NCBI RefSeq assembly: GCF_040529065.1
Contig: NZ_CP132343.1
Location: 620,001 to 684,000 of the forward strand
DNA: 64,000 bases
Reading direction: 5' to 3'
Source of the DNA: Xanthomonas sacchari
GTDB taxonomy: Bacteria > Pseudomonadota > Gammaproteobacteria > Xanthomonadales > Xanthomonadaceae
Of the stretch, positions 41,701 through 50,188 are shown piece after piece. The notes beneath the pieces were generated by a model. That model searched no databases. It saw nothing but the letters and a program-made list of their open reading frames with translations, and was not told where the DNA came from. Each line of letters starts with the position of its first letter. Position 1 is the stretch's first letter. The translations under genes and the position numbers were made by a program.

Positions 41701-43188
41701 TCAGCGTGCGGCGCAGAAGCCGAACTCGGCGGTGGCGCCGGGGGCCAGGGTCTTGTTCCAGTCCACGCCGCTGGCGCTGAGCGTGGTCCCCGACTGGGTC
41801 CAGGTGGCGTTCCACAGGTTGTTGACCGTGCCGCTGATCGACAGGGTGACGCTCCAGTCGCCGCTGCTGCCGCCGGTGTTGGTCACCTGCACGCGGTTGC
41901 AGTAGCCGGCGTTCCAGTCGCTGTCGACCAGCACCTTGGTGCTGAAGCTGCTGCCGGACGGCGGCGGCGTAGGCGTTCCGCCGCCGCCGTTGCCACCACC
42001 ACCGCCTCCGCCATTACCACCGCCGTTATTACCACCGCCGTTGCCGCCGCCACCGCCCGTGCTGCTGCCGTCGCCGTCCCACAGCTTCTTCAGCAGGGTC
42101 ACCTTGTCGGTACGCACCGTGCTCCAGTCGTCGTTGAGGATGCCGCCGGTGTCGCCGCTGTTGGGGTTCCACGACCAGTAGAAGCCGCTGTGGATGCCCT
42201 TGCCGATCAGGTAGTCGACCAGCGCGTTCTGCCACTGCACGTCCAGCGGGTTGCCCTGCCCGTACTTGCCGCCGAACTCGCCCAGCAGCAGCGCGTGGCC
42301 GGCCTGGGCGAACTGGCCGAAGTGCTGCTCCCAGATCGCCGGCATGTTGGCCGGGAAGTTGGAGGCGCTGAAGTACGGCTGCATGTAGACGTCCGGCCCG
42401 TACACATGCGGGGCGAGCAGCAGGCGGTTGGCCGGAATGGCCAGCGCGGTGCAGGCCAGCGGTTCCAGGTTCTCGCCCCAGAAGTGCGCGGTGTCGCTGG
42501 AGCAGGTGGACGTGTTGGAAATGCCTTCGACCACGATCAGCCAGTTCGGCGCGGCGTTCAGCACCGCCGCCGCTGCGCGCTCGGCGGCTTTGTTCCAGTC
42601 GGTGGCGGCATTGCCGCTGCCCCAGGTGGCGGCGCCGTGCGGCTCGTTCTTCAGGTCCAGGCCGATCACCCCCGGTACCGACGCGTAGCGCTTGGCCACG
42701 AAGGTCAGGTCATCCAGCCACTGCTGCTCGCTGTAGCTGCCGGTGTACCAGAGCTCGGAGATGGCGTTGCAGTCCGGCGTGTGGTGGTCGAGCAGCACGT
42801 ACATGCCGCGGCTGCTGAGTTCGTTGACCACCTTGTCCAGGATCTGCAGCGAGTTCAGGCCCTGCAGGTCCGGATTGCGGCTGTAGTCGATGCTGCCGGG
42901 CGACACCGCCTGCAGCGTCTGCGGGCAGAACGGCAGGCGCACGGCGTTGAAGCCCAGGCCCTGCATCTGCGTGATCATGTCCTTCCAGTTGCGCGCCCAC
43001 AGGCCGTGCACGGTGTGCTGCGAGGTCTCGAAACCGAACCAGTTGACGCCGCGCAGCTGCACGGCGTTGCCGGCGTCGTCGACCACCTTGCCCTGGTTGA
43101 TGGCGTAGCTCCAGGCCGGGCTGCTGGCGGCCACGAGCGCCGCGGCCAGCAGGCAGCGGGTAATGCGGGAATGCAGGGACCTGTTCAT
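41701..43188 (-). CDS. engXCA: Secreted cellulase, GH5 catalytic domain plus CBM2 (copy 1)
   Basis: 495 aa from ATG 43188 (GGAG eight bases upstream). Signal peptide to ~27 (SSPAWSYA). GH5: LRGVNWFGFET, acid/base E182 in LDLKNEPHG, HVYGP at 261, nucleophile E304 in LLGEFGGKYG, GFYWSWNPNSGDTGG. A Gly/Asn linker (~373-413, runs of GGGGGNGGGNNGGG) leads to a CBM2 (414-495: DSDWNAGYCNRVQVTNTG...NNLWNATWTQSG...WNKTLAPGATAEFGFC) with its N- and C-terminal Cys. The enzyme cuts beta-1,4-glucan in plant walls after type II secretion; in X. campestris the engXCA gene is activated by Clp (established). Last CBM2 49 residues are identical to copy 2. Confidence 0.94.
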   Translation of the reverse strand: MNRSLHSRITRCLLAAALVAASSPAWSYAINQGKVVDDAGNAVQLRGVNWFGFETSQHTVHGLWARNWKDMITQMQGLGFNAVRLPFCPQTLQAVSPGSIDYSRNPDLQGLNSLQILDKVVNELSSRGMYVLLDHHTPDCNAISELWYTGSYSEQQWLDDLTFVAKRYASVPGVIGLDLKNEPHGAATWGSGNAATDWNKAAERAAAAVLNAAPNWLIVVEGISNTSTCSSDTAHFWGENLEPLACTALAIPANRLLLAPHVYGPDVYMQPYFSASNFPANMPAIWEQHFGQFAQAGHALLLGEFGGKYGQGNPLDVQWQNALVDYLIGKGIHSGFYWSWNPNSGDTGGILNDDWSTVRTDKVTLLKKLWDGDGSSTGGGGGNGGGNNGGGNGGGGGGGNGGGGTPTPPPSGSSFSTKVLVDSDWNAGYCNRVQVTNTGGSSGDWSVTLSISGTVNNLWNATWTQSGTTLSASGVDWNKTLAPGATAEFGFCAAR

Positions 43189-43381
43189 TGCGATGCTCCG
43201 ATGGCGGCCGGTGCGGAGCGCGCCGGCCAAAGGGGGGCGGATGCTCGGCGGCGATGATCGGCAGTGTCCGCCGCGGCGGCCGTGACTGCGGTTGCAGAAG
43301 AGGTGCTTGTCCACCGATTGCGCATGGCCGGCCGATGCGCAGGCGCCTGGCCGCGGCCGGGCGGTGATGGGGAACGCAGAA

Positions 43382-43419
43382 ACGCCAACGGCAGCGTCGT
43401 GGGACGCTGCCGTTGGCGT
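43382..43419 (-). terminator. Strong terminator of second cellulase gene
   Basis: A 17-bp perfect stem (43382-43398 with 43403-43419, core ACGCCAACGGCAGCGTC) with a 4-nt loop lies 38 bp past the minus-strand stop at 43457; GTTT follows on the minus strand. It separates the two cellulase transcripts. Confidence 0.88.
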
Positions 43420-43456
43420 GTTGCCCCGCGGGGTGCGCGGGGCGATGGCGCGGCCT

Positions 43457-44914
43457 TCAGCGGGCGGCGCAGAACCCGAACTCGGCGGTGGCGCCGGGGG
43501 CCAGGGTCTTGTTCCAGTCCACGCCGCTGGCGCTGAGCGTGGTGCCCGACTGCGTCCAGGTGGCGTTCCACAGGTTGTTGACGGTGCCGCTGATGGACAG
43601 GGTGACCGCCCAGTTGCCGGTGGCGCTGCCGCTGTTGGTCACCTGCACGCGTTCGCAGTAGCCGGCGTTCCAGTCGCTGTCGACGATGATCTTGGTGCTG
43701 AAGCTGGCGCTGCCCGGGGCCGGGGTCGGCGTGGGGGTCGGCGTCGGCTCCGGGGTGGGCGTGGGCGTCGGGGTCGGGGTCGGGGTCGGCGTGGTGCCGC
43801 TGGTGTCGCCCCACAGCCGCTTGAGCCCGGTCATCTTCTCGGTGCGCACGGTGGTCCAGTCGTCGTCGAGCACGCCGCCGGTGTCGCGGCTGTTCGGGTT
43901 CCAGGCCCAGTAGAAACCGCTGCGGATGTTCTTCTTGATCAGGTAGTCGATCAGCGCCTTCTGCAGGATCGGATCCTGCGCCTGGTTGCGGCCTTCGTTG
44001 CCGCCGAACTCGCCGATCATCATGGTGTAGCCGAGCTGGGTCAGCTGGCCGAACTGGCGCTCCCAGATCGCCGGCATGTTGGCCGGGAAGCTGCTGTCGC
44101 CGAAGTAGGGCTGCCAGTTCACGTCCGGGCCGTATACGTGCGGCGACAGCAGCAGGCGGTTGGCCGGCACATTGAGCTTGGTGCAGGTCAGCGGTTCCAG
44201 GTTGCCGCCCCACCAGTAGCCGTAGCTGCTGGAGCAGGTCGGGTTGTCGGTGATGCCCTCGACCACGATCAGCCACTTCGGCGCCACCTTCAGCACCGCT
44301 GCCGAGGCACGCTCGACCGCCTTGTTCCAGTCGGTCTTGAGGTTGCCGGTGCCCCAGGTGTTGCGTCCGTTCGGCTCGTTCTTCAGGTCGATGCCGATCA
44401 CGCCCGGCACCGAGGCGTAGCGCTTGGCCACGAAGCTCAGGTCGCTGATCCACTGCTGCTCGCTGTAGGAGTCGGTGTACCAGAGTTCGGAGATGCCCTG
44501 GCAATCGGGCGAGTGATGGTCCAGCAGCACGTACATGCCGCGGCTGCTGAATTCGTTGATCACCTTGTCCAGCACCTGCAGCGAGTTCAGGCCTTGCAGG
44601 TCCGGGTTGCGGCCGTAGTCGATGCTGGTGGGGGCGACGCCGCGCAGGGTCTGCGGGCAGAACGGCAGGCGCACGGCGTTGAAGCCCAGGCCCTGCATCT
44701 GCGTGATCATGTCCTTCCAGTTGCGCGCCCACAGGCCGTGCACGGTGTGCGCGCTGCCTTCGAAGCCGAACCAGTTGACGCCGCGCAGCTGCACCGCGTT
44801 GCCGCGGTCGTCCACCACCGTGCCTTTGCTGACCGCGTAACTCCAGGCCGAACCGCTGGCGGCCAGCAGCGCGGCGGCCAGCGCGCAACGGGTGATGCGG
44901 GTGAAGGGGGACAT
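43457..44914 (-). CDS. engXCA: Secreted cellulase, GH5 catalytic domain plus CBM2 (copy 2)
   Basis: 485 aa from ATG 44914 (ATG 44920 equally possible). Same layout as copy 1: signal peptide to ~25, GH5 with acid/base E180 (IDLKNEPNG) and nucleophile E302 (MMIGEFGGNEG), CBM2 at the C-terminus. The linker differs completely: ~370-405 is a Thr-Pro repeat (TPTPTPTPTPTPEPTPTPTP) instead of Gly/Asn. Catalytic domains differ at scattered positions, yet the last 49 CBM2 residues are identical, so this end may be kept alike by gene conversion. Gene symbol is the family name and applies to either copy. The gene faces the divergent M28 peptidase across a 312-bp promoter interval. Confidence 0.94.
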   Translation of the reverse strand: MSPFTRITRCALAAALLAASGSAWSYAVSKGTVVDDRGNAVQLRGVNWFGFEGSAHTVHGLWARNWKDMITQMQGLGFNAVRLPFCPQTLRGVAPTSIDYGRNPDLQGLNSLQVLDKVINEFSSRGMYVLLDHHSPDCQGISELWYTDSYSEQQWISDLSFVAKRYASVPGVIGIDLKNEPNGRNTWGTGNLKTDWNKAVERASAAVLKVAPKWLIVVEGITDNPTCSSSYGYWWGGNLEPLTCTKLNVPANRLLLSPHVYGPDVNWQPYFGDSSFPANMPAIWERQFGQLTQLGYTMMIGEFGGNEGRNQAQDPILQKALIDYLIKKNIRSGFYWAWNPNSRDTGGVLDDDWTTVRTEKMTGLKRLWGDTSGTTPTPTPTPTPTPTPEPTPTPTPTPAPGSASFSTKIIVDSDWNAGYCERVQVTNSGSATGNWAVTLSISGTVNNLWNATWTQSGTTLSASGVDWNKTLAPGATAEFGFCAAR

Positions 44915-45106
44915 CGCCATCTCTGCAGGTCTCCGGAAGCGGGCCGGCCCCGCAGTCGGAGCGGCCCAGGGTGAGGGTGGGGGCAACGGACGCCATGCGC
45001 GGCTCGGGTGGAAGCCGCCATGGGCACGCGGATCGGCCTGGGCCACCGGATCGGCATGGCCCCGGGATGCGCGAGCGCGGCATTAGAGCATGTTCAGGTT
45101 CGTATT

Positions 45107-45122
45107 TGAGCTGTTTATCACA
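45107..45122 (-). promoter_or_regulatory. Candidate Clp (CRP-like) site upstream of cellulase copy 2
   Basis: Read on the minus strand: TGTGA-TAAACA-GCTCA, eight of ten positions of the TGTGA-N6-TCACA consensus, 193 bp upstream of the cellulase start. The surrounding 45090-45135 is strikingly A/T-rich (ATAAATTTTTG) compared with the rest of the 312-bp divergent interval 44915-45226. Clp control of engXCA is established in X. campestris; this site is a match by eye. Confidence 0.5.
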
Positions 45123-45226
45123 ATAAATTTTTGCGACAGCGCACGTACGGCGATCATTCGACACACCCCGGCCCCGGGCGGGCGCCGCTACACTCGATGC
45201 TCTTTGTGTCTGCCGAGGGGAACCCC

Positions 45227-46903
45227 GTGAAACAACCGATCGTGAGCCTGCTGGCCCTGGCGCTGTCCGGCGCCTGCCTGGCGGCGCCGCCGTCCGCACC
45301 GACCTTCGATACCCAGCGCCTGTCCAACGACGTCAAGACGCTGGCCTCCGACGCCTACGAGGGCCGCGCCCCGGGTTCGGCGGGCGAGGAGAAGACCGTG
45401 GCCTACCTGAGCGCGCAGTTCCAGGCGGCCGGCCTGCAGCCCGGCGGCGACCTGCGCGACGGCAAGCGCCTGTGGACGCAGGCGGTGCCGCTGCGCCGCG
45501 CCGACATCGTCGGTACCCCGCGCCTGGCGATCGCCAGCGGCGACCAGCGCCAGGCCCTGACCCAGGGCCAGCAGATCGCCGTGCGCGCCGCGCTCGACGG
45601 CAGCAGCCAGGTCAGTCTGGACGGGGCGCCGCTGGTGTTCGTCGGCTACGGCGTCAAGGCGCCCGAACGCGGCTGGGACGACTTCAAGGGCGTGGACCTG
45701 AAGGGCAAGATCGCGGTGGTGCTGATCAACGATCCCGATTTCGAGACCGGCAAGGGCGCGTTCGACGGCAAGGGCATGACCTACTACGGCCGCTGGACCT
45801 ACAAGTTCGAGGAAGGCGCGCGGCAGGGCGCGGCCGGCGTGCTGATCGTGCACGAGACCGCACCGGCCTCCTATGGCTGGGCCACCGTCGCCAACTCCAA
45901 CACCAACAGCATGTTCGACGTGGTTCGCGACGATCCCAAGTCGGTGCACCCGGAACTGGAGGGCTGGATCCAGCGCGACCTGGCGGTGAACCTGTTCAAG
46001 CGCGCCGGGCTGGATTTCGATGCGCTGAAGAAGCAGGCGCAGTCGCGCGACTTCAAACCGGTGGAGCTGAAGGGCGAGCGCCTGTACGCCGACTACGCGG
46101 TGAAGTCGGAGGTGATCACCTCGCACAACGTGGTCGCGCGCCTGCCCGGCAAGACCCGGCCGGACGAGACCCTCATCTACACCGCGCACTGGGATCACTT
46201 GGGCGTGGGCGCGCCCGACGCCAAGGGCGACCGCATCTTCAACGGCGCGCTGGACAACGCCAGCGGCGTCGCCGCGCTGCTGGAGCTGGCCCGCGCCTTC
46301 GCCAAGGGCCCGGCGCCGCAGCGCTCGGTGGTGTTCATGTCGGTCACCGCCGAGGAGAAGGGCCTGCTCGGTTCGGAGTACTACGCCTCCAAGCCGCTGT
46401 ACCCGCTGGCGCGCACGGTGGCGGTGATCAACATGGACGGCATGAGCCCGTTCGGACCCTCGCGCGATTTCGGCATCTACGGCACCGCCAAGCTGGAACT
46501 GCTCGACGACCTCAAGCGCGTGGCCAAGGGTTGGGACCTGCGCTACACGCCCGATCCCAAGCCGGAAGCCGGCTATTTCTTCCGTTCCGACCACTTCTCC
46601 TTCGCCAAGCGCGGCGTGCCGGCGCTGTCGTTTGCGGCTGGCCAGGACTGGGTGGACGGCGGCGTCGCCGCCGGCAAGGCCGCCTCGGACGACTACACCG
46701 CCAAGCGCTACCACCAGCCCGGCGACGAATGGCAGCCGAGCTGGACCTTCGCCGGCGCCGCGCGCGACATGCAGGTGCTGTACACCCTGGGCGAGGAACT
46801 GGCCAACTCGCCGCAGTGGCCGAACTGGAGCCGCGACTCCGAGTTCCGCGCCGCCCGCGACGCCAGCGCCGCGCAGCGCCAGGCCGCGCCCGCCAAGCAG
46901 TGA
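45227..46903 (+). CDS. Exported M28 aminopeptidase
   Basis: 558 aa from GTG 45227 (GAGGGGAAC upstream; gives signal peptide MKQPIVSLLALALSGACLAA). M28 with a PA-type insertion: RLSNDVKTLASDAYEGRAPGSAGEEKT, inserted PLVFVGYGVKAPERGWDDFKGVDLKGKIAVVLINDPDF, then zinc ligands H321 (AHWDHLG), D343 (ALDNASGV), catalytic/ligand E376-E377 (TAEEKGLLGSEYY), INMDGMSPFG (Asp) and SDHFSFAKRGVPALSF (His). All five M28 positions look intact, unlike the gene at 32661. Releases N-terminal amino acids from periplasmic or external peptides. Its stop overlaps the next gene start. Confidence 0.92.
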   Translation: MKQPIVSLLALALSGACLAAPPSAPTFDTQRLSNDVKTLASDAYEGRAPGSAGEEKTVAYLSAQFQAAGLQPGGDLRDGKRLWTQAVPLRRADIVGTPRLAIASGDQRQALTQGQQIAVRAALDGSSQVSLDGAPLVFVGYGVKAPERGWDDFKGVDLKGKIAVVLINDPDFETGKGAFDGKGMTYYGRWTYKFEEGARQGAAGVLIVHETAPASYGWATVANSNTNSMFDVVRDDPKSVHPELEGWIQRDLAVNLFKRAGLDFDALKKQAQSRDFKPVELKGERLYADYAVKSEVITSHNVVARLPGKTRPDETLIYTAHWDHLGVGAPDAKGDRIFNGALDNASGVAALLELARAFAKGPAPQRSVVFMSVTAEEKGLLGSEYYASKPLYPLARTVAVINMDGMSPFGPSRDFGIYGTAKLELLDDLKRVAKGWDLRYTPDPKPEAGYFFRSDHFSFAKRGVPALSFAAGQDWVDGGVAAGKAASDDYTAKRYHQPGDEWQPSWTFAGAARDMQVLYTLGEELANSPQWPNWSRDSEFRAARDASAAQRQAAPAKQ

Positions 46904-47427
46904 GCCACGACCCGTTGCCGCCTGCGTCGCAGGCGGCCCCGGACGCACGCGTGGACGAGGTCGACCCGCTCGACGCGGAAGCGGGCAACGACCCGCTGCC
47001 GCGCTGGCTGGTCGGCGTCGGCGTGGTCATGACCTTCCTGTTCGTCGGCCCGCCGCTCGGGACCGTGGTGGTCGGGCTGCCGGTGGCGATCGCGATGACC
47101 TGGGGAGAGGGCAGCGTCAGCGCTCCGCTGCTGCTGCTCCTGCTGATGGCGATGTTTTCCTATGTCTTCGGCGCCTTGCCGGCGCTGTTGACCGGTCTGT
47201 TCGCCGCACGCGCCTGGCCGCGCCTGCGCGGCTGGCGTGCGCATCTGCGCATCGGCCTGGTCGGCGCCGGCACCTCGTCGGTCTGCGTCGCCGCGGCGCT
47301 GGCCTTGTTCGACAGACGCGACGACCCGTCCCACCAGGGCGTCATCGCGGTGGGCCTGTGCGCCCTGGCCGGTTTCGTCGGCGCCGCGCTGCTGTCGCGC
47401 GCGCTGCAGTTCCTGCGCGGCGGCTAA
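46900..47427 (+). CDS. Membrane protein of unknown function, translationally coupled
   Basis: 175 aa starting at GTG 46900, which overlaps the preceding TGA by GTGA, a typical coupling junction. A polar 35-residue N-terminus (DPLPPASQAAPDARVDEVDP) leads into about four membrane segments: WLVGVGVVMTFLFVGPPLG, VVVGLPVAIAMTW, LLLLLLMAMFSYVFGALPALLTG, and two more near the C-terminus (GVIAVGLCALAGFVGAALLS). No family recognised. Coupling suggests a stoichiometric link to the M28 peptidase, but nothing more can be said. Convergent with the APC permease, 13 bp apart. Confidence 0.75.
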   Translation: MSHDPLPPASQAAPDARVDEVDPLDAEAGNDPLPRWLVGVGVVMTFLFVGPPLGTVVVGLPVAIAMTWGEGSVSAPLLLLLLMAMFSYVFGALPALLTGLFAARAWPRLRGWRAHLRIGLVGAGTSSVCVAAALALFDRRDDPSHQGVIAVGLCALAGFVGAALLSRALQFLRGG

Positions 47428-47440
47428 GCGCCGCCGCGGC

Positions 47441-49033
47441 TCAGCCGCCGCTGGCCTGCTGCAGCGACGGGGTGCGCCAGCCGGCGCGCACGCCCCAGAA
47501 GTAGAACCCCAGCGCGACCACGCCGACCACCACCAGGTCCGGCCCGTAGGACAGGTAGCCGTGGCCGCCGAAGGTGGTGCTGCCGGCCCACGACAGCAGG
47601 GCGATGGTCGGCAGGTAGGCGATCAGCCAGCTGGCGCCGCGCAGGTGCCGGCGGAAATCCTTCCAGCCGTCGCGCTGCTGGTAGTAGGCGTACACCGGCA
47701 GGGCCACCAGCATCAGCAGGATGATCTCGCCGGTCAGCGGCCAGCGCGCCCAGTACAGCAGTTCGGTGGCCAGCACGAAGGCGGCGGCGGCCAGCACCGG
47801 CAGGCCGGCGATGCGCAGCGGGCGGTGCATCTCCGGCGCGTGCTTGCGCAGTGCCATGGCGCTGATCGGGCCGGTCAGGTAGGAAATGATGGTGGCCACC
47901 GAGATCACCGCCGCCAGCGTGCCCCAGCCGCGGAAGAAGAACAGGAACAGGTAGGACACCAGCAGGTTGAAGAACATCGCCGGGCGCGGCACGCCCCAGG
48001 TCGGATGCACCCGGCCCAGCACCTTGGGCATGGTGCCGTTGCGCTCCATGCCGTAGATCATCCGCGCGGTGGTGGCGGTGTAGGTGATGCCGGTGCCGCT
48101 GGGGCTGACGAAGGCGTCCACGTACAACAGCATCGCCAGCCAGTGCAGGTTGACGATGATCGCCAGCTGCGCGAACGGCGAGCGGAAGTCGATGCCGTGC
48201 CAGCCGGCCTTGGCCAGCAGGTCCGGCGGCACCGCGCCCAGGTAGGCGACCTGCAGCAGCACGTAGACCACCGTGGCCAGCGCGATCGAGCCGAGCACCG
48301 CGAACGGGATGCTGCGCCCGGGATTGCGCGCCTCGCCGGCCAGGTTCACCGGGCTCTGGAAGCCGTTGAAGCTGAACACGATGCCGGCGGTGGCCACCGC
48401 GGTGAGTACCGCGGCGAAGTCGATGGTGTGGCTGCCGCCGTGCAGGCCGACGCTGAAGTTCTCGCTGTGGAAACCGCTGGCGATCAGCGCCACGCCGGTG
48501 AGCGCCGGCACCACCAGCTTGAACACGGTGATCAGGCTGTTGGAGCGCGCGAACAGCTTGACGCTCCAGAAGTTCAGCAGGAAATACACCAGCACCAGCA
48601 CCGCGGCGATGCACAGCCCGGGCACCGACAGTTCGCCGGCGCCGCCGGGCTGCTGCACGTACAGGTCCTGCGCCCACTGCCACGGCCAGGACGCCATGTA
48701 CTGCACCGAGGCCTCGGCCTCCACCGGGATCACCGACACGATCGCGATCCAGTTGGCCCAGCCGGCGATGAAGCCGACCAGCGAGCCGTGCGAGTAGTGG
48801 CTGTAGCGGACCATGCCGCCGGACTCGGGGAACATCGCGCCCAGTTCGGCATAGGCCAGGGCGATGGTGGTGACGATCGCCGCGCCCAGCACCCAGGCCC
48901 AGATCGCGCCGGGGCCGGCCAGCCCGGCGGCGCGCCAGGCGCCGAACAGCCAACCGGAGCCGATGATCGAGCCGAGGCCGGTCAGCATCAGGGCGAACGG
49001 GCCGACATCGCGGCGCAGAGCGGAGTGGGTCAT
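47441..49033 (-). CDS. APC-family amino acid permease
   Basis: 530 aa from ATG 49033. About 13-14 membrane segments. Family features: RRDVGPFALMLTGLGSIIGSGWLFGAWRAAGLAGPGAI (substrate-binding helix 1 break), GGMVRYSHYSHGSLVGFIAGWANWIAIV, FNGFQSPVNLAGEARNPGRSIPFAVLGSI, VSPSGTGITYTATTARMIYGMERNGTMPKVLGRVHPTWGVPRPAM. These fit the basic/neutral amino acid or spirillum-type APC transporters that are longer than the usual 450 residues. Substrate not predictable. Upstream of its start lies the GGGATT repeat element (49087-49208). Confidence 0.88.
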   Translation of the reverse strand: MTHSALRRDVGPFALMLTGLGSIIGSGWLFGAWRAAGLAGPGAIWAWVLGAAIVTTIALAYAELGAMFPESGGMVRYSHYSHGSLVGFIAGWANWIAIVSVIPVEAEASVQYMASWPWQWAQDLYVQQPGGAGELSVPGLCIAAVLVLVYFLLNFWSVKLFARSNSLITVFKLVVPALTGVALIASGFHSENFSVGLHGGSHTIDFAAVLTAVATAGIVFSFNGFQSPVNLAGEARNPGRSIPFAVLGSIALATVVYVLLQVAYLGAVPPDLLAKAGWHGIDFRSPFAQLAIIVNLHWLAMLLYVDAFVSPSGTGITYTATTARMIYGMERNGTMPKVLGRVHPTWGVPRPAMFFNLLVSYLFLFFFRGWGTLAAVISVATIISYLTGPISAMALRKHAPEMHRPLRIAGLPVLAAAAFVLATELLYWARWPLTGEIILLMLVALPVYAYYQQRDGWKDFRRHLRGASWLIAYLPTIALLSWAGSTTFGGHGYLSYGPDLVVVGVVALGFYFWGVRAGWRTPSLQQASGG

Positions 49034-49086
49034 GGCGGGTCCGGGCGGCGGTGGCTGCGGGAAGCCGGGGATGATCGCATAAAGCT

Positions 49087-49208
49087 GGGATTGGGGATTC
49101 GGGATTGGGGATTGGCTTAGAAGCCGGGATTCGGGATTGGGGATTTGGGATTGGTGGAAGCGCAGCGCTGCCATCCGCTTTTGCGAATCCCCAATCCCGA
49201 ATCCCCGC
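49087..49208. repeat. GGGATT repeat element forming a long hairpin
   Basis: Six or more GGGATT/GGGGATT units occur on the plus strand from 49087 to 49153, and their reverse complement (AATCCCCAATCCCGAATCCC, 49185-49204) follows after ~30 bp. The arm 49127-49146 is an exact complement of 49185-49204. Such repeats are dispersed in Xanthomonas genomes; this one sits between the permease promoter and the next plus-strand gene, so it might affect both. Confidence 0.8.
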
Positions 49209-49305
49209 CTTACGCAGACTTTACGCGCGCAGCCCCCAACCGCCATGGCGCGCTTACGCGGCGCGCGCGCAGACTGCGCCCCGTCCTTCCCGTTGGATGT
49301 GTTCC

Positions 49306-49728
49306 ATGTCGATTCTGCTGATCCAGGGCCCGCATCGCGATGCGTCGGCCATTGCCGCGGCGCAGTGTCTGGCCGCGTCCCATGCTGCGCAGGTGGTGCC
49401 GGTGGCCTGCGCCGATGCCGCGCAGATCGTGGCGCGGCTGCGGCAAGGCGCGTGCGACGACACCGAGCTGGTGCTGCTGGACTCCGGCGAGTTGCCTGCA
49501 TCGGAGCTGGCCGACCACGGCGCGCAGCTGTGCGCGGCGCTGGAGGCGCTGGGCCACCCGTACATCGAGGTGCACGACGCCAGCGCGCAGGCGCTGGAAC
49601 CGCTGCTGCAGCCGCGGCACGCGCCGTTGCTGACGGTGATCGCCAACGGCGCGCTCGCCGACAGCTATGCCATCGCCCTGGGCGTGGCGCAGCGCCGGCT
49701 CGGCGCGCGCGCGGCACTGGCCAACTGA
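49306..49728 (+). CDS. Degenerate type II dehydroquinase-like protein 1
   Basis: 140 aa from ATG 49306. Length and order of elements match type II 3-dehydroquinate dehydratase (AroQ): MSILLIQGPHRDAS at the start (instead of LLVLHGPNLNLLG.RE), DTELVLLDSGELPASELADHGAQLCAALEALGHPYIEVHDAS (instead of IIINPxAxTHTSVALRDAL...PFIEVHxSN), and GALADSYAIALGVAQRRL at the end. The catalytic Tyr loop, the Asn and His of NPxAYTHTS are absent, so it is unlikely to be an active dehydratase. The gene lies 10 bp before a second, similar gene. Possibly a sugar-acid binding or regulatory derivative; not known. Confidence 0.72.
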   Translation: MSILLIQGPHRDASAIAAAQCLAASHAAQVVPVACADAAQIVARLRQGACDDTELVLLDSGELPASELADHGAQLCAALEALGHPYIEVHDASAQALEPLLQPRHAPLLTVIANGALADSYAIALGVAQRRLGARAALAN

Positions 49729-49738
49729 GGGCGCCGCC

Positions 49739-50188
49739 ATGTCGATCCTGTTGCTCCGTGGCCCGGACTGCGTGGCCGGCCATCGCGGCCGCCCGGCGCG
49801 CATCGCCGCGCCGGTGATGCGGCAACTGCTCGCCCATGCCGGGCGCGCCGGCAAGACCCTGGCCGTGCGCGGCTGCGCCAGCGAGCGCGAACTGCTGCAG
49901 GCGCTGGCCCAGGCCGATCAGGCCGGGGTGGAGATGCTGCTGCTGGATCCGGGCGCGTGTTCGGACAGCGCCGTCACCGCGGACGCGGTGGCGCACCTGC
50001 GCCGGCCCTACGTGGAAGTGCACGACGACGCCAGCGATCGCCGCGAAGCCTGCCTGTGCGCGGCCTCGGGGCAACGGCTAGGCCAGGTCGGCGGCTACTG
50101 CGCGCAGGGCTACGCGCTGGCGCTGTCGATCGCGCTCGAACACCTGGGCTGCAACGGTTATGAAGGCGATGTCCACGTCGGTACCTGA
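49739..50188 (+). CDS. Degenerate type II dehydroquinase-like protein 2
   Basis: 149 aa from ATG 49739. Resembles AroQ more than copy 1: SILLLRGPDC, then EMLLLDPGACSDSAV for IIINPxAFTHTSV, RRPYVEVHDDASDRREA for IPFIEVHLSNVHKRE, and QVGGYCAQGYALALSIALEHL for ICGLGATGYRLALESALEQL. The Glu and His of EVH and the RE pair are kept, but the NP-Asn is Asp, the THT His is Asp, the SN is DA, and no Tyr-Gly loop follows the first strand. Loss of both the general acid and base argues against catalysis. Overlaps the next gene by 29 bp. Confidence 0.78.
   Translation: MSILLLRGPDCVAGHRGRPARIAAPVMRQLLAHAGRAGKTLAVRGCASERELLQALAQADQAGVEMLLLDPGACSDSAVTADAVAHLRRPYVEVHDDASDRREACLCAASGQRLGQVGGYCAQGYALALSIALEHLGCNGYEGDVHVGT

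Noticed and set aside
41971-42060. Low-complexity GGN tract as a separate repeat element
   Set aside because: It is the Gly/Asn linker inside the first cellulase, in frame and expected between catalytic and binding domains.
49087-49208. CRISPR-like repeat array
   Set aside because: The units are short GGGATT repeats without constant repeats and unique spacers, and no cas genes are near; it is a hairpin repeat element.
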